This document shows positions 55,932-64,000 of a stretch of 64,000 nt of DNA, piece by piece. The notes beneath the pieces were generated by a model. The model saw only the letters and a program-made list of their open reading frames with translations, did not search any database and was not told where the DNA came from. The DNA lies in assembly GCA_034769895.1 (NCBI GenBank), contig CM068371.1, forward strand, positions 405,959,969 to 406,023,968, read 5' to 3'. Made by a program: the position numbers and the translations under genes. Within the stretch, counting starts at the first letter, position 1, and every line of letters begins with the position of its first letter. Source of the DNA: Magicicada septendecula (taxonomy: Eukaryota > Arthropoda > Insecta > Hemiptera > Cicadidae).

Positions 55932-57177
55932 TGTGACAGTACAGAAATACCTGTTACCATAAAAATGGGATTCAGGAATATTTTATTGTAAATATTATTC
56001 TGATCATAAATGTTAACAAGGGCTAAGTTAGTTTTGCACAAGTCCCAATAGATACGCAGATTCAACAAGAGGGGAGCCGAGCCAAGGTCATCATGGTACG
56101 AGCAGAATTTAACATGTGTAATGGCGGCATAAGTGAAACAAACTAATAATACGAACTTTTCATTGGTCCACAAAGCCAGATCGTCATGAATAAACAATGA
56201 CGGCATGAAACAAATACGTATTAACCAGGGCGGTGGCTATAAAACAATGCACAATGACGTCAGACGCAACCACTTACATAACAATTGCGTCTGAAATCGC
56301 CCCAGTCGTCTATAACAGTTCACCGAGCACACATGCTCGACCAGTGCAGTGGGCAGATTTTGCCATAAAATGCAGTAATTGTTTTCAAAAATGCAATAAT
56401 CAGTTAAAATGTAATCATTAACAGTAATGTAGAATCAGTGGACAACCAAGATGAGAATTCAGTAAATTCAGTGCACTAAAAGAACAGTAAAGGTTCGGCC
56501 GAACACCTGCCAACCACCATGGGAGTCTTCTGAAGAATCTACGCCGCATCAATTGCAGGAAAGCCCTTCTTAAATTTCTTTCTAAATTTAAAAATATTAA
56601 AGATGAGCTCAAATCAGAATAAATAACCAAGTGTTCAATATTACAGTATGATTGAGAGTGAAAGTGAGAGAGTGAAAGCGATCGTTGGCCAACCTTAAAT
56701 AAGTTATATTTGGGGCGTTGGTTTGTGTATAATTACAGAGTAATCATTAAAGTCATAGAAATAAATAAGAAATTGAAATTAACTGCAGTACAGAATTTAA
56801 AATAAAAAGAAGTATTTTAAAGAAAGCAAAAGCACATGCATATAGCATTAAACGCATGGCGAAAGCGGAAATAATGTAGCCGCCATTTTGAAAATTAATA
56901 ATCGCTGTTGACTCTCATTGTTTATAACCTATAGCGCAAGTAACTGAATAAAATAGAATTTATTATCCTCATGTTGTGTAAATGGTCATTTCAATACCCC
57001 GAAAACCTCTGTCTTTTCTGCTTAACGCAACCTTGGACCCAAAAGCCTAATGCACTCAACAAAACTGAGCATGTGTTTCACCGGATGTGTGGTAAATTAT
57101 GCAAATCCCATAATAATTAATTATCATACATTTATTATTATTATTAATTGCTTGTTGGAAGAGAGAAAGACGTCACA
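55932..57177 (+). repeat. Element D complete LTR
   Basis: 1246 bp, TGTGACAG...GACGTCACA. TATA-like TATAAAA at 56238-56244 in front of CAATGCACAATGACGTCAG; GA-rich region near 56655 and GCCGCCATTTTG at about 56880 as in related LTRs. Minus-strand frames such as 56418-56630 are shadows. Confidence 0.8.
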
Positions 57178-57179
57178 GA

Positions 57180-57254
57180 TGTCGCCCAGAACTAGGGACT
57201 TTATTATTTTAATTAATTATTTTGAGACGTCACAGATGGCGCACGAACTTGGAC
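57180..57254 (+). other. Tandem primer-binding sites, element D
   Basis: TGTCGCCCAGAACTAGGGAC (57180-57199) and, after a second LTR-tail copy (GAGACGTCACAGA), TGGCGCACGAACTTGGAC (57237-57254), which matches the tRNA-Lys3-type site at 15 of 18 positions. Spacing 57 bp. Confidence 0.7.
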
Positions 57255-57411
57255 TTTGTATAAAATTAAAATTATATAAATAAGCAAAAAGCAGAGGTAG
57301 ATGGGTAGAGAAATACACATAACAGTAGAGGTTATCTATGTAGGTTATATGTGGTATGAAGAGAATTGTATGACAATTAAGACACAATTTATTACTATCA
57401 GTACAACAAAA

Positions 57412-58571
57412 ATGGCAGATAACAACGAAAGCATTAATGTAGAAAACACAGCAACAGAATCATTGGTGTTAAACGAACCACAGGCGAACTCAACGCCTGT
57501 TATAAACAATAAAGTTTCGTTAGAGATCTTTTTCAGTTAATGAAAATACAGAATGGTCAATTAAATAATAAATTAAACCAGTTTGATGACAAACTAAACC
57601 AGTTCGATGAACAATTTGACGATATTAAAAAAGAAATTAAGAACCAAAGCTGTCATTATGATAAAAGATTAAGTGAAATAAAGACACGGTTAGACGAAAA
57701 AATAGAATTAGAAAATAAGAAATTAGAAGTAGACAAATTAGAATTGAACAAAGATGACAAGGTAAGTAGTAGTGGAAATGACGATAAAATAAATAAAAAT
57801 ATGGTAATAGGAGATAATAGTGAGGAGGTTGGTAGTAATAATGAGGTGTTATGGGGAATAGAATATGATAATAAGGGAACGATAGTGTGTTTTGAAGGTT
57901 TAAAGAGAGTGCGTAGAGAGGGTATAATTGTAGGGGAATTGCAGGGGTTAGATTTTTCCCTTAATGATGAAGTAGGGGGTGATGTACATGTTTTTAGGAA
58001 GGACGAGAGTGCCTTCGATGTAGATTTGGGAGACAAAAGGTCTGAAAATAGTTGTCCCTGGATTTTTTGTGCACCTGATAGGTGGTGCGAGAATAAAGTT
58101 GTAGTGTCCCCTGCATATATTGAGAGAGAGAATGTAGCTTGGTGTGATAGAGAGAGATGTTTTAAAAGTGAGAGGTATTGGGAGAGAAAAAGAGAAGTAG
58201 AGATTTTTAAGATAAGCAGAGATTATGAAGAGTTTATGGGAAGGTTAGGAGTAGAGATGATATATAATAAATATAATAAGTACTTACCTTGGGTTGAAGC
58301 TGATATAGCAGCAGTGGGAGATGATGTTGATAAAGATGACTTTATAACTTACCTGATTGTAACAGACTATACCAAAGGCGACATGACCATACTCGATCGT
58401 GACAAATTATATGAGATAGTAATATGGAATAAGCATATTAATTTAAATAGTATTGTGGAAATATATGAAGAATTAGATAAGTATTATATTGATAGTAATA
58501 ATATAAGACATTCAATATTAAACCATATATATAGTTGTAAGGTTCGACTATTATTTGACGATGGAGGTTAA
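57412..58571 (+). pseudogene. Gag-like coiled-coil gene, copy D, one break
   Basis: Met-Ala-Asp-Asn-Asn-Glu at 57412, then a stop at 57540 overlapping an ATG (TAATG) in another frame, from which 343 codons are open to 58571. Features: an Asn-Ser-Thr-Pro motif near the N-terminus, Asn-Gln-Phe-Asp-Asp-Lys-Leu repeats (coiled coil), an in-frame AG|GTAAGT (GT at 57762), Val-Ser-Pro-Ala-Tyr-Ile-Glu-Arg-Glu, a Tyr-Leu-Pro-Trp-Val-Glu motif and the conserved C-terminus Val-Arg-Leu-Leu-Phe-Asp-Asp-Gly-Gly. It is the best-preserved C-terminal two thirds in the window. Confidence 0.7.
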
Positions 58572-58616
58572 ATATTTTATTGTGTTATGAACATTTAATT
58601 ATGTGGACAGTGTTTT

Positions 58617-59791
58617 TCAGGACCTCAAGATGATTGATAGTTGATCAATTTTTGAAATGTCTTGTGTGGTATCCAAAATGAGTGAAAAAAAGGATGACTG
58701 TTGGACCTCAGATAATATTTCACTCAAAATCTGATGAGATGCTAAATGGATCAGTTCGTTTTGAATTGTAGGGCTTAGATATTTTATTCTGCTACCTTCG
58801 TTTTCCAGATGGCTCTTTAATATAGGATCATATCGAGAGAGGAGATCAATAATATTCAGAAAATTCCCTGACTCACTGGATATACTTTTGATGCTTTCAG
58901 AGCATTCAGAGCGATGACCCCTGAAAGCTAAGTTGCAAGTTGACATTGTTATGATAACATCAAGGATTCTCTTTATTACTTCAAGCATTTCTTCTTCTTT
59001 TTCATAAAACAGTACTTTAATGTCTCTGTTACTTTTTCTGATTCCATAAGCCTTACACGCATTAGTATGGCATTTACTCCATTCGTGTTTACTTCCATTC
59101 CTTTTATTTTTGATGAGAGATTTCCCCAATCATTGATTTTTCCCATGGACCATGCTTTGTTAAAGTTTTTATCAAGTCTGTTAGCGAACAGCCAACAGGG
59201 TTCGCAATACACCCCATTTAATACCGGAGAGTAGCAAAGCCAAAAACGCTCAATTTTCTGTCCAGTCTTTGTTTCGCAAAAATAATAATCTTTTGAAAAA
59301 GACCTATTTGTTTTGGAATCTTTAGGAAAAGGCCCTTGAGGTCTGCATGGTTCAGAGTTTAAAATTAGAGATTTAAACTCATCTTTTTTTACCTCATCTT
59401 CTGAGAAAAGGGTGATATCTGTATTAAATTTTCCTGTTGCATCATCATTGCTGTTATTGATATTTTCTACATTTTCTGGTACTATACTATTTACAACGGT
59501 TCATGATGTTGAAGGGGCGTTAAAATTAGTATTTAAGTCTGTACTCACATTTTGGTCGACTTCTGATTTTGAATCATCTCCCAGGAAATTTAAAGTGTCG
59601 TTTTCTTCTAAACTTTTATCGCCTTCAAACTCTCTCTCACTAACTCCATCGGACTGACTCGCAGAACCTCCCGAAAAATCACATTTTTTAACAAAAAAAG
59701 TGTCAATTTTTTGTATTTTTTTTATTTTTTCTTCTTCGTGTTTTCTCCTTTTCTGAAATTCAGCTCCACTCGGTCGTTTGTTTCCATCCAT
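58617..59791 (-). pseudogene. hAT transposase, N-terminal part
   Basis: Starts Met-Asp-Gly-Asn-Lys-Arg-Pro-Ser-Gly at 59791 with a basic and coiled region. Then a TTF-type zinc finger (Phe-Ser-Lys-Asp-Tyr-Tyr-Phe-Cys...Val-Tyr-Cys-Glu-Pro-Cys-Trp-Leu-Phe) near 59200-59320. The DUF4371-like start of the RNase H fold includes Leu-Ile-Leu-Asp-Thr-Thr-Gln-Asp-Ile-Ser and Gln-Leu-Ser-Ile-Ile. At least one stop and a frameshift at an A run near 58985. It breaks off at 58617. Confidence 0.8.
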
Positions 59792-60632
59792 GGTAAATGT
59801 AATAACAAATTACTATTAATTAATTTAAAGAAATAAAAAAAAAAATTATTTAAACTGAACACAAGTAACCATAACCAAAAATTATTAAAACATACAGCAC
59901 TACCGAACCGCACAATCGTGTTATTTGTATAACAAGGACTGAGTGATTTCCACTTTTGACAGTAAACAGTAAACAGGCGTAGACAGTAGCAGGTGGGAGT
60001 GATTCTTGGAATCTTTGAGTGATTCACTTGGTCCCCCACTTTCACTCGTTACTCGTTTACCCTAACAATAACCAACCCGACGATAACTCAGGCTCATTGC
60101 TCGTAGTTCAGTAGGTCCCGGCCGAGCTAAATATTTATGATAATTAATGCCTTATATCAAATAGTATTGATATAAATACGTCCAACTTCGGGTAAAATGT
60201 GGCAACACGTTACACCCTAGCGCCTCCCGTGTCTTGAGTTTATTACTAACTGCAAATACTATAGATATTAATACGTCCAAGTTACACTAGCGCCTCCCAT
60301 GTCTTGAGTTGGCACAACACTACATGGCTCTGCTTCATAGGTTGCCACCGGATTGTATGTAAAATGTCAAGAGTTGCACGTATTGGTATCTACAGTATTT
60401 TCTTATATTATAATTATTTAAATAATTCTTTTGAAGTGAAAGCGTGACAAAATCAACCCTGATTAACACGCTCACCATAAATAAATAAATAATTCTTTTA
60501 AAACAAATTTTGTTTTTCATTTGGTTGAAATATTTTCCAGTATATCCGTTTATGCACTGCGCCCCCAACAGGCTCTGCGCCCCAATGCGTCGCATCGGTT
60601 GCATTGGCATTATTTACGCCACTGTGAAGTTC

Positions 60633-62767
60633 CAATCGCCAATATGGGTTCACTCTTCTTTTATTACTCAAAAATCCTTTAACCTTAACTTATTTTATAA
60701 ATAAAACTCCTTTAAAACCAATTGATTATATTTATAAACTTTTATTTTATTTAAATTTAGGTTGACAACTCTTAGGTCGAAATAGCTTATTGCCCATATC
60801 GACTCCTTTACTCAATTTGATTCTTAAATAGTATTTTTATTTTTATAATATTATTTCGTGGGTTCTTCTAGACTGCTAGGAAAAGTCAGAAATGCATACA
60901 TGAAGTACAATACATCACAATCATTTAAATCTTAATCACTAATACAAGACAGAATTAATTTTATTTAAGTGTTACAAAAACTAATAATTTAATTCAAATT
61001 ACAACAACAAACTGTCAGGCGTCTTTACTCCGATTCCAGATTAACTAAAACAAGATGGCCGCTTGTTGCTCACTTCACTCAATGTGAAAATTATTCGCCA
61101 CCAGTTTCCTTCAAATAAATGAATTTATTCAAAAATGTTCACTGTGTTTATATTAGTTTCTTTTTAGTTTTCACTAGTGTTCTGTTTAAAAGTGTCAGTT
61201 TAGTTAGTTAGTGTTAGTGTTCAGTGTTTAAAAGTGTTCTGTTTAGTGGTCAGTTTACCAATATCTAGACACTTTTTATTTCTTTAAGATATACTTTTTA
61301 CTTGTTCTTCTTTTGATTTATTATTATTAATTTATATTATCTTCATTTTGGTTTTCATTTTATTTTTATTCTGTGTTTATAATAATTTTACTTTTTTTCT
61401 TTCTTCAACACAGATTTGATCCTTTGTTATACTTTTGAACTCTTGGCTACACAGAGATGACCTGTACACTTTTATGTCTAACAACAGAATGTTGAGTTTT
61501 TCTGTTGCCCTCGACTAGTTTGACACATATTAGCTGGATTCCCATTGGTCAAAATGCCGGGTCACTAGGTCATGTGACATAATTATTTAAAATATTTTGT
61601 TTTTACATTTTGCACTCCAAATTACTCCCTAATTAATACTTAATTGTACTTAAATTGATTTACACAGTGTTCTTCCTTATAAAAAGACAAGCATTATGAT
61701 ACCTCACTTGACATGTGTGAGTTTCCTAATAGGTGTTTTATCATCTTTACAAAATGTTGTTTATGGGTTTTTATACAGTTTTAACATTTACAAAATCATA
61801 TTCTAATTCCTTAATTTATTCTAACAAGTGTTGTTACCATTATACAAATAATGCCTATCTTATGAATTTTACTCTTTCTTATTAATTTACATTGACTTGC
61901 TAGTTTACTTGGCAATTCCGACATTACTTTCTTTATGTTAGCATTGGCCTATGTCATGGTGTTTATTTTAGCACCATGTTTCATTTTGTATTGATTATTA
62001 TTTGGCCTGTTGTTTTAAACCCTTCTGATTAATTATAATTGGTTTCTTGTATGTTAGTACATGAGATTAAAATATTCATCATATTCTAATAATATTAATA
62101 CATTAACAAAATTTACAAACATGGTAACTTAATGTTTTGCCTTCATGGCTGAGATTCCAATACACATTAAACAAATAAATTAACTTTAAAAAAACTGTTT
62201 AACATATAATAATATTACCTAATTCTTTTCTCAGTCCATCATGATTTGTTAGTTGACCAATAATACCTTGTCCATATAGGCCTATTTCTTGGTATTTCTG
62301 GTACAATGTTCTAATTTACATTTTTTAGTTAGCCTATGGGCTTAATACATTTCTGGTTATTTATAATTAATCCATGAATGAAAGAATACTAACATTAATA
62401 TGAAACTAATGTAATTAAACAATGTTAAAGCTTATGGTTAAAGCTTTCATTAACATTTCATAACAAGATTAGACCTTTAACCATTGTCTAGTGTTAATAC
62501 TACTATCAAAACTTACAATTATTCTCCTAAATTAAAAACATGTCTTGGAATTCCTATTTAAACAATACCTATACACTTTCATTTGTTTACTTTTGTTTTT
62601 TGGTGTGTTGTTCTCACACTTTTATTGCACTGAATAAACTCAGTAATCTTCACAGTCCTGTCTGTGTGATTACCTACCATTATTTTTCACTTACTATTTC
62701 ACTTTTACACTTAAACACTGTTTACTGTTTCTTTTTTATAATCTAGAGTACATTATCTTTATTTATT
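60633..62767. other. AT-rich interval, no gene recognised
   Basis: Contains a low-complexity stretch of TTAGTGTT/CAGTTTAG-type short repeats (about 61190-61262) and a CAAGATGGCCGC motif near 61051 like that of the LTR ends, so an old LTR may be present. Nothing else supported. Confidence 0.35.
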
Positions 62768-62990
62768 ATATCCTACTTGTTACAACACAAAAAGCCACCC
62801 CAATACCAGGGAAAAACTATGAATCAACTATGTTTAACTAATGAAAATAAAATGACTATGACGAGACAAATGACTATGACGCAACCCAAGTGATTGACCC
62901 AATAAAAGAAAATAAAATGAGAAGGTAAATGAAAAAGACACAACCAAATAACAAAGAAAAGAAAAGGAGAAAAATTAAATTCAAATGATG
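62768..62990 (+). repeat. Dispersed repeat R2, copy 3 (inverted, diverged)
   Basis: Starts TGTTACAACACAAAAAGCCACCCCAATACCAGGGA, matching the minus-strand start of the copies at 1437 and 18645. Similarity fades after about 200 bp. Confidence 0.5.
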
Positions 62991-63059
62991 ATGAAAAAGA
63001 ATCAAACAAATAATAAATGTAAATGATAAATATTAAAATCAAATAAAGTAATAACAATT

Positions 63060-63805
63060 TGTGACGGTACAATTCTGGTACGATAATAATTTTGTAAAAC
63101 TGGTCCTAAAAACCATAATTATTGTATTTTTATTCTCTAACCATTTATTTTGTAATAATAATAATTTTATTTCATAATCCCTATAAAGGTTTGGTGAATA
63201 AACTGTAGAATATTTTAAACAACGCACTTTGGAGTTAACAGGATTTCGGTCGAATTCGCTGAAAAGCTACAAATGTCGCAAAAACTATTTGTCACAGATA
63301 AGCAGTAAACAACCAAGCCCACGATTACGTCAGACGCAAGGAATGTAAGACGCATTGTATGCGACTGGGCTGGGCTGCGGAACAAAGAACTCGTGACGTA
63401 GTTCTGCCCCACCTACGCAATGTTTAACAAAGACTCTGGGTCATTTTCGCCTGGACCGTGAATTGGGCCGGTCGGCACTTCACGCGGCCGGCATATTCAC
63501 TAAGTGTTTATTTAAACTTTACACCACCAAAAGTGGATTAAATAACAGTGGTCTGGTACAGTTCAAAGTACAATACAATTCGGCAAAGTGTGAGTGAGAT
63601 GTGATCGTCCAGAATCGGCGTACTCGCGGTGTGCGACGTTCTAAAAACTCTAAGCTAAGTATCAGATACAACCTTTTGTAATATCAAAGAAAATAGTAAA
63701 ATGACCAATATTCAGTTCAATATATAAGTTTAATACCAGAAATGCACTTCAATAAAAATTTATTAATGAAAATGAGCTCATAAAAAACTAATGATTGTAC
63801 CAGAG

Positions 63806-63888
<83 letters not shown>

Positions 63889-64000
63889 AAAATACTATTT
63901 AAAAAGTGCTGGGTTGTGCAAGTATAAATATATATATATATATATATAACACATATCAAATGTTTAATGTTTTCAGAGAGTTTAAAAAATATAAATAACT
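63060..64000 (+). repeat. Plus-strand LTR, continues beyond the window or ends near 63960
   Basis: Starts TGTGACGGTACAATTCTGG and is related to the minus LTR ending at 19439 (GGCCGGC and AATGAGCTCA motifs, AAGTGCTGGGTTGTG before a TA tract). No polypurine tract precedes it. It contains a (GA)n run at 63809-63886 and (TA)n at about 63928-63948. The end is not determined. Confidence 0.5.
63809..63886. repeat. (GA)n microsatellite, about 78 bp
   Basis: Uninterrupted GA repeats inside the LTR. The corresponding short frames on the minus strand are simple-repeat translation. Confidence 0.95.

Larger units (their letters stand above)
54148..58613 (+). mobile_element. Element D: permuted LTR retroelement
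   Basis: Order: truncated LTR start (54148-54383), 3' internal part (54384-55931) with splice-bounded block, hairpin and polypurine tract, complete LTR (55932-57177), doubled primer-binding sites, then the 5' internal part with the gag-like gene (57412-58571) and a cut at about 58613. This is the order of two tandem copies sharing an LTR after deletion of both outer portions. The right side lacks a terminal LTR. Confidence 0.75.
53352..60624 (-). mobile_element. hAT element (ZMYM1/DUF4371 type) disrupted by element D
   Basis: Ends CAGTGGCGTAACTAAGG and TATTTACGCCACTG, exact 8-bp target duplication TGAAGTTC (53344-53351, 60625-60632). The transposase is in two pieces on the minus strand (59791-58617 and 54147-53919), separated by element D (about 54148-58613). 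About 350 residues of the middle of the transposase are missing, so the interruption came with a deletion. Tandem duplications lie in both flanks (53701-53850; 60165-60315). Confidence 0.88.

Noticed and set aside
56418..56630. 70-codon minus-strand frame rich in Arg and Leu
   Set aside because: Lies antisense in the LTR of element D; no equivalent in related LTRs.
63717..63959. Minus-strand frame of 80 codons with Ser-Leu repeats
   Set aside because: It is the translation of the (GA)n and (TA)n microsatellites.
47102..64000. Upstream XAB2 exons
   Set aside because: I looked on the minus strand for the conserved stretch that precedes the third-last exon and for HAT-repeat motifs and found no convincing match; they may lie beyond the window.

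Overview
The window is 64 kb of AT-rich, intron- and transposon-dominated eukaryotic DNA. The only host gene I can identify is the 3' end of the spliceosomal/DNA-repair factor XAB2 (SYF1), on the minus strand. Its last three coding exons lie at 46963-47101, 36851-37024 and 33894-33973, with canonical splice sites and matching phase. Long TE-filled introns, many DNA transposon families (mariner, pogo, hAT, PIF/Harbinger), a LINE tail and abundant LTR elements suggest an arthropod with a large genome, probably an insect. The species cannot be read from this sequence.

Most of the window belongs to one family of LTR retroelements, TGTAACG... to ...TTACA, with long LTRs of about 1.0-2.3 kb. The reference copy (element A, minus strand, 3621-10595) is complete: two 1180-bp LTRs, a 4-bp target duplication AGGA, a primer-binding site resembling the tRNA-Lys type, and a polypurine tract. 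It shows no reverse transcriptase, integrase or protease. It carries instead a coiled-coil protein gene of about 460 codons, ending in an Arg-x-Leu-x-Asp-Asp-Gly-Gly-like tail. Three further divergent copies of that gene lie at 19630-20949, 38297-39591 and 57412-58571. All 3' regions share a short block bounded by splice-site-like sequences and a hairpin just before the polypurine tract.

Layout: 1-3620 repeat mosaic (old LTR fragments, a 71-bp-arm palindrome, poly-T); 3621-10595 element A; 10596-16135 older LTR-element remnants with a solo minus LTR (13273-14320) and a 3' end plus LTR (14321-16135); 16136-24107 AT-rich sequence, a minus LTR ending at 19439, the second gag-like gene, and a large minus LTR with a doubled primer-binding site; 24108-29976 tandem repeats and an LTR-element 3' fragment between two matching 133-bp repeats; 29977-31972 a pogo/Tigger-like element; 33894-47101 XAB2 3' exons. 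In the intron between the last two coding exons sits a LINE tail. In the next intron upstream, a mariner is split by LTR element C, which itself contains a hAT with an intact transposase frame. Further right are a PIF/Harbinger element (47273-48396), a solo LTR (49706-52385) holding a non-autonomous hAT, an 8-bp-TSD hAT (53352-60624) broken by LTR element D, and a further LTR (from 63060).

No upstream XAB2 exon was found between 47102 and 64000, so everything to the right of 47101 may be one very long XAB2 intron. No CRISPR array, tRNA or rRNA gene was recognised.
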